Assembly: GCA_011634665.1 (NCBI GenBank) | Contig: WAEK01000019.1 | Coordinates: forward strand, 186,001-250,000 | Reading direction: 5' to 3' | From: Mortierella sp. BCC40632 | Taxonomy: Eukaryota; Mortierellomycota; Mortierellomycetes; Mortierellales; Mortierellaceae | Length of the DNA stretch: 64,000 bases | Shown here: positions 12,928-24,811 of the stretch, one piece after another | Layout of the letters: each line of letters begins with the position of its first letter | How positions within the stretch are numbered: the first letter of the stretch is position 1 | Program-made: the position numbers and the translations under genes | Notes under the pieces: generated by a model | The model's database searches: none | What the model saw: only the letters and a program-made list of their open reading frames with translations | Told to the model about the DNA's origin: nothing

Positions 12928-13550
12928 TCGGTGCCGTCTCTCCTTTCCCTTTTTTTTTTTCCCTTTTCCTTTCCTCCTCGTCTTTCTCTCTCTCTCTCTC
13001 TTGCGCGCTCTCTCTCACACGCCTCGCTCCTCCTCTCTCTCTCTCTCTCTTGCATCTCCACCTCGACTGCAACGATCTCCCTCTCTCTCTGCCCTTACCG
13101 CAATTCCTCTTGCTCGATCCACCGTTTCCTCGCTCCCTATTCGATCAACGGTAGTGCTCCCCACCCCTACACTGTGGTCTTTGCCAGCGGCATTCTCTAG
13201 ACATCCTCGCTTCGAGGTGATTCTCAAATCCATCCATCCACCTTCGCGACTCTAACCCATCGCATTTCCACTCTCTCTCCCACTAGACCTCATCTATACC
13301 TCTCTTTTCTTTGTTATAATTACCCGGACCCTCCAGCCAACCTCCTTAGCTTCCTCTTACGCCCACACACACACACACACACGCACGCACTCTCTGAACG
13401 AACAAACAAAAAGGCTATTCACCGATCTTCATTTCAGCAATCCTTTCCTTTGTCATTCATCGCCTCTCTCTCCATCAGACCGACCTTGTCAACTCCAAAA
13501 ATCAAGACCTTCACGACCCCTCACTTCTAACCTCGACCACTTCACTTACA

Positions 13551-16228
13551 ATGGGAAACTTTCTCTCTCAGTTCAATGAATTCGTCAGCAGAGACGGCGA
13601 AGCTAACGTGCCCACAGTAGAGCTCGACTTTGAAGGTTCGCCATGATTACTATCTCTCTGTGAAGCCTTGCGCCCTGAAATCAAAGAAACGAAAGAATTG
13701 GCGCCAAGGAGGAAAACAACAGAGAAACTTTTGTCTGACCACGCACCTCTACTGTTTCTCTTTCATCCTCTTACAATTTATCGCGTATAATTGTCTCTCT
13801 ATCTATTAGACGCCTCCATGACTGAAGAAGAACTCGAAGCATACTCTAGCGTTGTTCTCCAGTTGTTGAAGCCTACCAAAGAGTTGCTAGAATTACTTCG
13901 AACGTATGAAGGATGCGGGGAGTATATCTGCAAGGTAAACGACGACCTTTTTTTTAACATATTATACTCCTACACAGCTTTTCTCTTTCTCTCTCCCTTG
14001 CCTCTCTTCTCCATCTTCTATGAAAAGAAAAGCTTCATTATCATCAGCCGACAAAGCAGGACCCAATGCATTCTGGAAAATGGAGCAGACCGTCCAACGC
14101 ACGCACGCACGCACGCAATCATCTGTTATCAGGATTGACTATGGCCTCGCGCTCTCTTTCTCTTTTTTTTTTGTTTTTTTTTTTTTTTTTTTTCCTCTCT
14201 CTCTCTTTCTCTTTCAGTGGAAAGAGGTTTAATGACAATTCGGAGCATTTGGAATTCAGGAGCCCTTTCTCTTTATCTTTCACTTTTTTTTTTCTCTCTT
14301 TCTTTTCTCTGGCTGTTGTGTGTGATTTGTAAAGGGGACGGTTTTGATTACCCTTTATTATTTTTCTTCTTTCCCGGGGTGTTTGCTACGCGCGGCGGGA
14401 AGGAAGGTAAATGAGGGAAGGAGGGGGGTTCTCTATTCGCTTACCGCATCACAATGTTTGCAGATCGTATGGATAGTGGTCTATTCTCCTTGGGCATGCA
14501 CATGCATGCCTGGGTTGAATAGGTCCTTTTTTCCGTTTATGTGATCGCAAAACAACATCCACAACAACGACAACAAAGAAGAGAAAAAAAAAAAGTAATA
14601 GGAGTTAGGGGGTGGTGGTAAGATGGCGGCCGTCGTGGTGGCCGTGGTTACAAAAGTGGAACGAGGGAGAACAGAGATGCATTAGGGAGAAAAAAAAAAA
14701 AAAAAAAAAAGTGAAGGGAGCCAAAGAGAGAGAGAGAGATAGGAGAACTGCCTCGAGCACTTGCGTCTCGAACCGCTATTCAGGCCCAAAGTCGTGATTA
14801 CTATTCCCAGTGCAGAGGGAAAGGGGGGAAAAAAAGGGATGATGTCCCTCTCTCTCTTTCTTTCATCCTCTCTTCCCTTCTCTTTCTCTTTCTCTCTTTC
14901 CCAATCTGTCTCCTCGATGACTCTACCCGACACACCTCCAGATTTCGACTCGGCTCAACGATCTTTGACCGTTGAGATTGTCTCTAGTTTGGTGCAGCGG
15001 ACGGAGTAATCCTTACTTTGCAGTAACAGTCTCCGGGATCACGGATGCCGGGGTATCAGAACAGATGTGACGGAATGAACTCTTTTTTTGTTTGTTTTTT
15101 CCAGAAGGGAAGGGAACCGATTCGAAACGAGGGTATTGGGAATGGAGACGCGGTGATTCCGGCAATAGGCCGGGGACCCCATTTTTTTCATTATCTTCAT
15201 TTCCACATGCATTGCAGCACAAAACAAAAAGGTTCCCGAAATAGCACTGTGGATGTGAACGAGATGAACGAATCAGTGGTATTACCACTCGGAATCATCT
15301 TTTTTTGTGTGGGTTAGTGGATTATGGGTGCCTCTCAAACTTGTGCTCAGTTGACACGACCACTATGATGAGCGATGAATAGTGGAAAGAGGAGAGGGGG
15401 ATATTGAGAAAGGAAAGAGGCCAACCCAAAGAGACCAGTAGATGAAGACGGATTGAAGTAGGCCTTTTGTGGTCCACGCTAAAGAAAAAAGAAAAAAAAA
15501 AGAAAAAAGAAAGTGTCCCCCACCATGACGGTCCCTATTTTTTTTTTGTGTAGTTTGTATCAAACTGCCTGTCCAAAGTATCATCTTTGTATAACTCCTC
15601 TCCTCTCCTCCTCTGATCGCACGGGCAAATCCCTACACACGTCCACAATTGCTGCTGCAGTCTGCTGCATTCTTGTCATCTGTTTCTTCTTCCTCTCTGC
15701 CTCACACCTCTTGTACTCTTGTACCTCTTCCATCCCGAGCGCAAAGCGAATATATCCTTTTTTATCCTCTGACACGTCAATGCTGTCTGTGGGTAAAGAC
15801 GCATGGACTAGTGACGACATGATGGAAAGGAAGGAAGGGGCAACCCAGAAAGAAAAAAGAAAAAAAAGTTCTGGAACATCATTCGCTTTGTCTTCTTCCT
15901 TCTCCCCTTCCCCTCTCTTCTTTGTCTCCCTACATCATTTTTTCTTTCTTTTCCTCTTTATTTGTTTTCGATCGGCTCTCCCTTCCCAGCATTGTTTGTA
16001 AAAATGGATGTGTGAACGTGCAGACTAATCGCGTGGGTCGCCAAGGGTGGCATACAGTTGATAACTTTGGATGTCAAGGGTTGTCGAGGGTAGATCAAGA
16101 CAAAAACTATTTTTGAAAGAAGAGGATGGGAGGAGGAGGAGGAGGAAGAGAAAAGAGAGCCCAATTCTATTTTCGAGCTGTCGCTCTCGTTGTGTCTGCC
16201 AACTGCAATGTTTTCTTTCTTTTTTCTT

Positions 16229-16264
<36 letters not shown>

Positions 16265-17405
16265 GGCTGTCAGAGGACACTGTTTGGGCGTAAATGATGA
16301 GAGTGAGAGAGAGTGAGCAAGAGTTTCAAACAAGCCATCTGGATCAATCAGTCAGGAATTTCATTATTGCTGCCAGGAATAATCCGCCAGGAATTTATCA
16401 GCCAGGAACAGACATTTAGAGTTGGGACAGTTGGCACTCGTACCAGGGGAGTGGAAAACCTTACTCAAGACTAACCCTTGGACCATTTTAAAACCGTGTA
16501 CGTACATCTAGGCTATCGGCAACCCAAACTCCGAGTTTGAAGTGCAAGCCTGGCAAAAAGTCCAAATCGCCGTAGGAAAGCTCAAGAAGTTCTACAACTA
16601 CTCCCTCTCCATCCGTAAGTGATCATGTCTATTCTAAAGTCAAGGCATCATCCTCTCCAACTGAAACTTTTAAGCTAACACCTTTTTTGTTTCCACTGGC
16701 TTCCTTTCTTCTGGTTGGGCTATCTCCACACATTCTTCAGAATCATGCCTGCCCCAGATCCTGCACACACTCTGCATTGGAGACGTCAACAAGAACTTGG
16801 AGAAGCATCAGACTTTGGCAAGGATTCTCTGCCAACTTCTTGACTTTGTCTTTGAGTTTGATTCGATCAAGATGAAGACACCTCAGATCCAGAACGACTT
16901 TTCATACTACCGTCGCTGTCTCTCTCGTGGAAAGCTCTCAAACGAGACGGATCTCAAGTCTGCTATGAACGAGGACGAGCTTGCCAACCAGATCTCAATG
17001 TTCTACGCCAACGCAACACCAATGCTCCGGACCGTGACAGATGTGACGACAGAGTTTGTGACACAGCACAGGGTGGGCAGGAGTGTGTCCGAGTGCTTGG
17101 CGACCCTTGCCGGCGTATGTTTCCACACCGTGAGCTCCAAGAAGAAGCCCCAGCGAGCAGAGACGACGGCGTTTTGTTTGAGAGTGATGGTGATTGCCAT
17201 TATCATCTATGATCATATCGATCCTCAGGGGGCCTTCTCCAAGAGCTCACCCATCAACATCAAGTCATCTGTCAAGGCAATCCATTCACACGGCAACTCG
17301 GTCGAGACCCCCAACCTGATCTCGGCACTCCGGTTCAACACAAAGCATCTGAACGATGCCAGCACGCCCAAGAATATCAAAACATTGATCGCTTCATGTG
17401 CTTGA
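13551..17405 (+). CDS. CYRI/FAM49 family protein (Rac1-binding, DUF1394)
   Basis: Homologue of animal CYRI-A/B (FAM49), which binds active Rac1 through a CYFIP-like DUF1394 fold and restrains Scar/WAVE-driven Arp2/3 actin branching at the membrane. Four exons with consistent phase: 13551-13635, 13810-13934, 16512-16614 and 16741-17405. They give 325 residues, close to the animal length (about 324). It begins MGN, so Gly2 is a candidate N-myristoylation site as in the animal proteins. The signature QNDFSYYRR is present with Arg162-Arg163 at the place of the CYRI-B Rac-binding arginine pair. The blocks ATPMLRTVTD, FCLRVMV, YDHIDPQGAFSKSS and RFNTKHLND also match the family. The intron between 13934 and 16512 is 2.6 kb, long for a fungus. 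Upstream is a long pyrimidine-rich leader. Rac binding here is inferred from family membership. Confidence 0.95.
13935..16511 (+). other. 2.6 kb low-complexity intron of the CYRI gene
   Basis: No coding exon is needed here: the flanking exons join in phase exactly where the family alignment is continuous (CGEYICK to AIGNPNS). The intron holds poly-T, CT, GA and A-rich tracts and a cluster of ccaggaat motifs near its 3' end. Open frames inside it are low-complexity. Confidence 0.7.
16352..16409 (+). repeat. Four irregularly spaced ccaggaa motifs near an intron 3' end
   Basis: Motif copies at about 16352 (tcaggaat), 16373, 16387 and 16402, spaced 14-21 bases apart, ending about 100 bases before the 3' splice site of the long CYRI intron. 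Function unknown; a splicing enhancer or branch-region element is possible. Confidence 0.5.
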
Positions 17406-17508
17406 AGTCAAGTCATGAATGGTGTTGTTGATTTTTAATGCGGAGAACTGAGTTTTTCATTTCTTTTTCTTTTCTTTTTCTTTTCTCTTTCGTTTCTTTC
17501 GTTTCTTT

Positions 17509-17569
<61 letters not shown>

Positions 17570-20533
17570 ATGTGGAGATGGTTTGTGCACTTCTTGACTC
17601 TGGGTTCATGGTCCTTTTATATATATTTTTTCTATCCTCTTTTTTTTTTTTTTAATCTCTCTTTTCCCCCAAGCTACCCTCTCCTTCTCTTTTTTTTCCA
17701 ATTCGCATGGGAAGGGGAACAACCTCATTTTATACTCTCAACTTGGCTACTGCCTCTTTTTTTTTTTTTTTTTTTTTTCCTCCTCAACTTTGTCCTTCAC
17801 TCCCCAGGACCTCATTCAATAGACGGCTTCTAGCCCTTTTCACCGGTTCCTCATATTGCCGTCATTTCCTTTCGGACTCTTTTTTTTTTTTTCCTTTTCT
17901 TCTTCTCAGTGTCTCTTCAGTATGATTTGCCCCGGGCTATCTTCACCCCCTCTCTCTCTTTCTCTCTCTCTCTTAACCCTTGCCCTTCTCTCTCTCATCA
18001 AAATATCCCTCCATCTACAAGATGGGCTTCTCATACCATAATACATGATGCTTTATGAATCCTACGCTCTGCCCTTCCTGTCTTTTGCAGACCCGGTCTC
18101 TTTTTGACCCTTTTGAATGACTTTCTCCTCATGATGCTATTACTTTATGACTAAACATGTACAAAGTGCCTGTTTGACTCCTTTCCCCCTCACTTTTCCT
18201 TTCCCTCCCCCCACACCTTTCTCTTTCCCAGAACTCTAGTCTTTTTTGGTTTTTTTTGGCAAGAGGGTCCCCTCCCCACAGTAATGTGATGAATCTTCTT
18301 TCTTTTTTTTTTCCCCGACATGACCCCCATGGTTTGGGGGGTAGAGTGAATCGTTTCTCTCTTTGCCACTCAATAAAAGCTTGGCTTTGGGTCCTGTTGG
18401 GTCCAATGAAAAAGACTTTTTTTTTTTTTTTGGAACATTCCGAAGGCCAAATACGGCCAGGTACCTGATGCCAATGCTAATGATGAAAAAAAAAATAGAA
18501 AGAGGTCTTGAAGGTTGTGAGAGTACGTCAGATTGGATGATCAAAGCTTAGAAATTCTTTTTACAAAGTCTGACGGATATTCATTTCCTTTTGAGAGGCT
18601 GCATGTTAAAAGGTGGTGGACGAGGCTGGGGTGCCATCGGTTGGCAGGGCAACAAGAAGATCAGGATCATGCTAGAGTCATTGCAAGCGAATTTATTGCA
18701 AAAAAAAAAAAAAAAAAATGTATAAGTATCGGCTGCCTTGAAAGAAATGCTACAAACAAACATTGGATGTTCATACATCAACCAGTCTCGAGTATTAGCC
18801 ACTGAAGACAAACAGCCAGGTATGATTCTTTAGTACTATCTTCCCTTAGACCCCACCCCTACCCCCCTCAACGTGGCCCAATTTGTTTATGAAAGGTCAT
18901 AAGATTTGGCACGTAGAGAAGAGGCAGTGTGGTTTGAAATTGTCATATGGTTCACCGCGGTTCGTCCAGCAGATTTTTAGCTTCTGCTGGTCTTTTTCTT
19001 TTTCTTCTCTCTTCTTTTCTTCATAATCCACATCAAATCCAAACATATTTTAGCTAAAGGTCTTGTCAAACCTTTTACTTATTGCTATACTAGTAAGGAC
19101 CTCCATACAAGCAATCACCATTTCCCAGCAACTCCTGAAACTCGTCTCGCCTCGCCAAGTCAAAGGTGTTGTCTGCAAACACTACGCGACAGTTTGGGTC
19201 GATTGCCATGCAGAGCGCCAATGATACCCTGAAGTGAAAGCTTGTAGTAAATTTTTTGAAGGACTAACACAAGGAATAATTTCAGTGTCTGGAGAAGCGA
19301 ATGAGGAAGGCTCGTGTAAAAGGGGGGAGGGGGATAGACAGACAGACAGAGAGACAGAGAGCTCTCTTGAGCTGCAAACAGCAATCCTGGATATTGCATC
19401 GATTAGGAGGAAAGAGACTTGAAGTCTACAATAGTAATAACCGTCTGCCCTCGACTACAGCACAAAGGTTCAGGCTCTATACTCTTCTATCAGCAGTCCT
19501 CGCTTGCTCGTAGCACGGACGGCACTGGACAGATTATGTTCTCACAGGAGGGACAGGATCACATTTGAAGCACTTCCAACTTTTGACCAAGCCAGTGTTT
19601 GAAATCAAGTTGAGCATCATTGCCATCAAAAGAATGACTCGTAAGTTGCGATTTGCGAGAGACACAGGCTATTGTTGGTTTGAACATAGCCATCCTCGGC
19701 AATCTCAAATCGGATATTTACCAGCGGTATGTGATGATCGCTGAGAATCAAGCTGCCTGTGCGACGACGACAATGGCAGCAGACATTCTAAGAAAACGTG
19801 GGCAAGTATAAAAAAAAAAAAAAGATACAAAGTCAGTCACAGGAAAGAGAGAGAGAGTGAGAGTGAAAATAGGGTCACGGGAGAGAGAGAGAGAGAAAGA
19901 ACAGCATCCATGCGCTCTCACTCTCACTCACTCTCATAGCTTTCTAAAGGGCCAGACAGAGCCCATTTTGGAATGGGCATCGTGCATCGCCCTGACCAGG
20001 CCGAGGAAATAAACACAGCTCAGGTCTTCATCCCCTTCCCCCCAAACCAACCCAACCCAACCCAATGCAGGAGGAAGATTTCTTGTCTCTTTTTTTCTCT
20101 TCATTTCCATCTTTCGATTGAACCATCCTCTCTCTCACTCTCTCTCCATCCCTATCTCTGCCTTTCCTCCTCCTCCTCCTCTTTCTCATCACACCACCCC
20201 TTTCCATCCATAGAAAGCCAAGTACACGCCACTGTCTATCAACTCTAATATCGTGTCTGTCTCATTGCCAAGACCTTCGGTGCGGACATGCGCATCTCTG
20301 CATTCGCTTGCCCTAGATGAACTATTGCAATAGCCAGCCATTGATCTCTGACTGGCTGACTGGCTGACTAACTGACTGAATCACTGACCTTCGACCGACA
20401 TCCTCCTCCCGGCTTTCTTTATCCCAGGAGACTCTGTCATCCGTCAAGACAAACAAAGAAGGAGAAAGAAAGAAAGAAAAAAAACCTCCGCCAGCTAGCC
20501 AACGGTTTGGGCTCGACCGCACACCCACTCTTC
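17406..20533. other. Intergenic region between CYRI and the Pro-rich gene
   Basis: No gene could be supported. The first 800 bases are CT- and T-rich (CYRI 3' flank, including a CT repeat at about 17514-17563). The stretch 18,500-19,800 is more mixed in composition but has no open frame with recognisable or compositionally normal protein. Short GA tracts lie near 19,850-19,900 and CT-rich DNA precedes the next start codon. Confidence 0.55.
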
Positions 20534-23074
20534 ATGTCAGATTCTGCTGCAGGGGGGAGTAGAGCGTATGATCGACACTTGGGAGGAGACAGACCCATCA
20601 TCTACGCTCGCGAAGAACCGTTGGGTGCCCCACCAACGTATGAGGCTGCTCTCTGCAACTTTACTGTAGACTCTCCCGCATCGACCTCAATGGCTACATT
20701 TTATCCTGCACCAGCCTCGGAATCGACCTCGACTCCTGGTACTTCCTCGATTGGTACCTCCGCGGCCACTGTCGTCTCATGTATGGAATCGCTTTCTATT
20801 GTTGCTTCAACTACTGCGGCGACCACTCGCACAGCTCGAGCACCCCAACTATTTCACGTGGACGAGAGTTACAGTGCTGGACATGCCAACCCGGTGCCAG
20901 TGCAAACCACTGGGAACCCACAGTTTATCCCCGTTCCCGAGACAACTACTGATGGTCCTCCGCGGATATGGTCCGGTACCCAAGATGCAACCCCTGCGGG
21001 GAACGAGATGGCAGTGTCTGTCTGTGCGGGCGAGGGCGGGACAGCGAAGCGAAAGAATACTGTCCAGGCTGTGACCACGGATCCGCTGCAATATTATTCG
21101 AATGCTCACACGCATGGCTTCACCCAACAACAGGCTTGCATGACAGTGGTCGAAACTACTGACAGAGTAACCCATTCTAGAGTTAATAGCGAGAGTAGTT
21201 CAGGGGTCGTGCTGCCTTCTGCCGATCCAGAACACCCAGCACCGGTGATCTACCAACCCCCAATCATCTATATGCAACCGACAGATGCCCACCAAACGAC
21301 TCTCCGGCCTATTGCCTCTTCCGTTCGACCGACGCCACCGCCTCCAACCCCGCCTCGAAAAGTACAAGCAAGTGTGCCTTCATCGACTCTAGCTCACCCA
21401 ACAGAGGCCTCAGTCTTTTCTAGACCTCCTCCTCCTAAAGAATCAGAGCCGACCGGTCATCCAGGGAACAATATGTGGTCACAGCCTCCACCAAAACTCT
21501 CGGATGACTCTCAGTCGGGGCCACCCCCTCCCAAAGTCTCTGATCTCGGGAATCAGGAAGAACCAGTAGCCATGCCACCACCACCAAAGGATGGGCAGAG
21601 TATTAGTACTTCTCAAGTACCCCCCTTGCCACCAAGGAATAGCCAACCTCAAATCGTGCCTCCATCCGCGCCTCCATCCACATCTGGCGAAAGACCGGGG
21701 CAACCTCCCCCGACAGCAGCATCACAGCAACCAAACCGGATGTCTATTCCCCCTACAGCTCCAACGGTCGTCCCCTCTGATGCAGTTCCGCCCAAGATCT
21801 CGGTATCCGTCGTCGTTTCACCTTCGGCTCCAACTCCCGTCCCAGTCCCGCCCAAGGAGCCTACGCCCGTAGTCGTCCCGCCAAAGACTTCTAGACCGAG
21901 TATGCCTGCAGGGCGTCCTTCTCAGCCACACTTGCCAGGAGTCACGCCCCAAATCACAGGCTTCGTGTCCCATGCAGGGCACATCCCACCAGCGGCAGCA
22001 CCGGCCCCGCATTCACAGCCATATGCTGTGGCACCCCCTACAAAGGGACCTAATCTGGTTCTCCACTACAAATGCAGGGAGTGTGGTGGACGACTCGAGT
22101 CTGAGAAATCTGTCTGTCACCGACTCCATACGACAGCCTCCTACCTGAACAACCACCACATCAACATGTTGGCCGGACCCGAAGTCAAACCAGCGGCAGG
22201 AGTTCCAATCCCATACCAATCCCATATTGTACAGAGCCCGATGATGATGGCTGCCCCTCCAGGGATCCTGGCATCACCACCAGCAAAACCTCACGCTCAC
22301 TCATCGTCTTTTTTAAACCACCCGTCATATACCCAAGCCCCAGTCCCCAATCAGCCTCACATCCAACCTCACGCCCAGCCTCACCTACAGCCTCATGCAC
22401 AGCCTCAAGCTTTTCCGCCGCCGCAAAAAATGACCTCGCCTCCAGGTACTTTTCCTGCTGGACACGCTGTTCCAATTAGTCAACCGGGACGTCCCACCTC
22501 TGTCTACACACACCCTCAAGGAAACCCAATCCCTGGAGCTGGGCAAGGGTATGGGCATCACACTGTGCGGCCACAACATCCAATCTCTTCGCATATCCAG
22601 CCTTCCCCGCAGTACATTATCGTTCCTCATTCGGCTACCATCTATGCACCCCCCGGAGCCACAGTGTTGACTTCATCAGGTCAATTGGCGACCCCTCAGA
22701 ACAATTATGGAACAAACGACGTGTACCTGAAGCGACCATTGACTTCGGGATTCATGAAGATTTTGGGAGAAGCCAAGAATATTCTTACGGGCCCAGCTCC
22801 GACGACCACCTACACCGTTATGCCAGCACCTCTAGTAGGACAAGGAGTTGCTTATGGTGGAGGGGCAGTAGGATATGGTCCAGGCCCAGGATATGGTCAT
22901 GTTCATGGCCAAGTGCCGCCTATGGCCCATGGGGCACCTCCAATGGTGGCTGCGCGAGGAGGGGACTTGGGAGCGCCTGCGCTGTCTCCAGTTGAAGCCA
23001 AGATTGCAGCTGCTGCTGCGACTGCGCCGAGTAATCGAGCATCTGTCTATACAACTGTTCCCCCCCGGACTTAG
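20534..23074 (+). CDS. Proline/serine-rich protein of unknown function with PPxY motif
   Basis: Single open frame of 846 residues from the ATG at 20534. The frame is open further upstream, but without an ATG. Not recognised. An N-terminal segment contains PPTYEAAL, a PPxY motif that can dock WW-domain proteins such as Rsp5/Nedd4 ubiquitin ligases. It is followed by Thr/Ser/Ala-rich sequence, then many poly-proline blocks (PPPPK, PPKE, PPAPP) typical of SH3 or profilin ligands. A short possible zinc-binding knuckle (C-x2-C-x10-C-x3-H) lies at about 22070-22120. Next is a His/Pro/Gln-rich stretch, then a more conserved-looking segment GFMKILGEAKNILTG at about 22750-22790 and a Gly/Tyr-rich tail. 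The composition suggests a disordered adaptor. It ends 258 bases before the next gene on the same strand. Confidence 0.8.
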   Translation: MSDSAAGGSRAYDRHLGGDRPIIYAREEPLGAPPTYEAALCNFTVDSPASTSMATFYPAPASESTSTPGTSSIGTSAATVVSCMESLSIVASTTAATTRTARAPQLFHVDESYSAGHANPVPVQTTGNPQFIPVPETTTDGPPRIWSGTQDATPAGNEMAVSVCAGEGGTAKRKNTVQAVTTDPLQYYSNAHTHGFTQQQACMTVVETTDRVTHSRVNSESSSGVVLPSADPEHPAPVIYQPPIIYMQPTDAHQTTLRPIASSVRPTPPPPTPPRKVQASVPSSTLAHPTEASVFSRPPPPKESEPTGHPGNNMWSQPPPKLSDDSQSGPPPPKVSDLGNQEEPVAMPPPPKDGQSISTSQVPPLPPRNSQPQIVPPSAPPSTSGERPGQPPPTAASQQPNRMSIPPTAPTVVPSDAVPPKISVSVVVSPSAPTPVPVPPKEPTPVVVPPKTSRPSMPAGRPSQPHLPGVTPQITGFVSHAGHIPPAAAPAPHSQPYAVAPPTKGPNLVLHYKCRECGGRLESEKSVCHRLHTTASYLNNHHINMLAGPEVKPAAGVPIPYQSHIVQSPMMMAAPPGILASPPAKPHAHSSSFLNHPSYTQAPVPNQPHIQPHAQPHLQPHAQPQAFPPPQKMTSPPGTFPAGHAVPISQPGRPTSVYTHPQGNPIPGAGQGYGHHTVRPQHPISSHIQPSPQYIIVPHSATIYAPPGATVLTSSGQLATPQNNYGTNDVYLKRPLTSGFMKILGEAKNILTGPAPTTTYTVMPAPLVGQGVAYGGGAVGYGPGPGYGHVHGQVPPMAHGAPPMVAARGGDLGAPALSPVEAKIAAAAATAPSNRASVYTTVPPRT

Positions 23075-23240
23075 ATCTCAAGGACCGATTGAGAGGAGCG
23101 GTTGACCTTTTTTTTTTTTTTTTTTTTTCCTTAATGGTTCCGAGCCAAGAAATAAAAAAAGAGATAATTCCCATTTCGGGCGCAGCACGGGGAGATGGGC
23201 AGTCCCAGCTGTCTAAAGAGCACCTAATTCTTCTCCTTTT

Positions 23241-23276
<36 letters not shown>

Positions 23277-23331
23277 TCTTTCTCACACTCCATCATTGAA
23301 TCTTCCATATCCAGTTCCTCTTGTACTTATC

Positions 23332-24811
23332 ATGGTTAATCCCACGTCTGACGACCAGGAACGCCCTACCATTGGCGACTCGTTCTCAAACAAGCTCTTT
23401 TTTGACCGAATCTTTGCAGCCTCCACCTGGGCCCTCCTCGCAGAGGTAGAATCCCTCACGCGCGAATGGGAGTCTCTTGGACCACCGCCACCTCATTCAC
23501 CCAATCTCCCACACTCGACTAAGACCAACTCCGGGGACAATCATGACCCTTTTTATAGGTCAGGAACGCCTCGGGAGGCTCCAACTCAACCGCCAAAGAG
23601 ACGGTACAAGATCACGATCGAAGAAATCTCAAGCGAGAATGGCAACAAAAGCCCTGTCCAGGCTAGTCCAGAGAACACGTCTTTGAACTCACTCGAAGCC
23701 AACCTTGGTTCTCATCCACACTCGGACACACAGCGTGTCCAAAAGCCTGCTCCATTACAGAAAACGAATGACCCTGATACCTGTCCACCAATGGTATCCT
23801 CAACAAATGACATGGACTCGACCTCACAACTTTCAAAAGCGCAGGCGAGTCCCCCCTCGGGTATGGACGACTCGAGGGGTTGGAAAACACCGGGATTGAT
23901 GGAGTGGGTCCTTTTTACCTCTCACGATGATTCCTTCTTTCGTCGATTTGGGGAGTCAAGACCACAGGAGCAACTACACCATTCATCGACTTTTTCCTCG
24001 GACCCATCCTCTTTGACATCGTCGCCTTCATGTGCGTCACAAGCCGTTACAAGCCCACGGGAGATCTCTTCACAACAACAGGATCCATCTTTGGCATCAT
24101 CGCAAACTCCTCTTCCCTCCCTCGCCGCTTCTACAGAGTCGACTCTTCGAAACCGGTTCGCCCAGCGTAGGAGTGTAGTGTCTTCGGAGGTGACAGAGGA
24201 CAGGAGTGGAGTCAGTCGACAAGAGTCAGAGTCACAACCTCATTCCCATTACTGTCGACATCGCCGATGGAGTCGTCAAAGTCGTCCTGACCATGTGTCG
24301 GACTCGACTGGAAAGAGTATCGCTCAGCAGGAACAAGAACGGGAGCCAAAGCTGTATGACGGCCATCACCAGTGGCCACCTAGACGTGTTCAGGAGCGAA
24401 TGGATGGAGAGCACCCCAAGGGAAATCTTAATACAAAAGTGAGTTGAGAATCGATATTTATAAAGACGCCGAGTTATTGCTCTGGGCCAAAAGTTGACAG
24501 ATTGGAAAAATCAGCAGGTTTACTGAAATATCTCCACCTCTCCTATTCTCCTCTTCCAGTCTGAACTTGCCGAGTCCAATGTCTCTAGAACGAATCTTCG
24601 AGAACGATGGATCCAACGTCGACAATCTCTAGAGTCGGGAGGACATCCTTCGTCCCAAGATACTCAATCAGCTCCCTCCAACTCCAGCAGGACGACCACA
24701 ACCACGGAATCCCAGACTGAACCACAAAAGAAAAGAGATTGGCCACCGAAAAAATATCTTTTGAGAAAGGAGGAGGAAAAGGCCGAGGTTCGTCGGTTCC
24801 TGGATAATTAA
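23332..24811 (+). CDS. Serine-rich hypothetical protein, two exons
   Basis: Exons 23332-24438 and 24560-24811 joined in phase 0 by a 121-base intron (gtgagt...cttccag), giving 452 residues. The open frame extends upstream through a CT microsatellite; the ATG at 23332 (MVNPTSDDQERP), immediately after that leader, is the sensible start. Only the N-terminus (FSNKLFFDRIFAASTWALLAEVE region) looks folded: amphipathic with aromatic residues. The rest is Ser/Pro/Gln-rich with many basic-acidic patches, and the C-terminus is Lys/Glu/Arg-rich, ending VRRFLDN. No domain recognised. Confidence 0.75.

Larger units (their letters stand above)
7238..13550. other. 6.3 kb microsatellite-rich intergenic region
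   Basis: No protein or RNA gene could be supported. Every longer open frame is a translation of CT, GA, A/T or similar tracts and lacks mixed composition. The part next to 7238 is the eIF4G 3' flank, with A-rich tracts up to about 7830. The part from about 12,780 to 13,550 is pyrimidine-rich and ends directly at the CYRI start codon, so it is probably promoter and leader. Individual tracts are listed separately. Confidence 0.6.

Noticed and set aside
7476..13255. Many 60-230 codon frames in the intergenic microsatellite region
   Set aside because: All are built from Lys, Phe, Ser/Leu, Arg/Glu or Cys/Val runs encoded by simple repeats.
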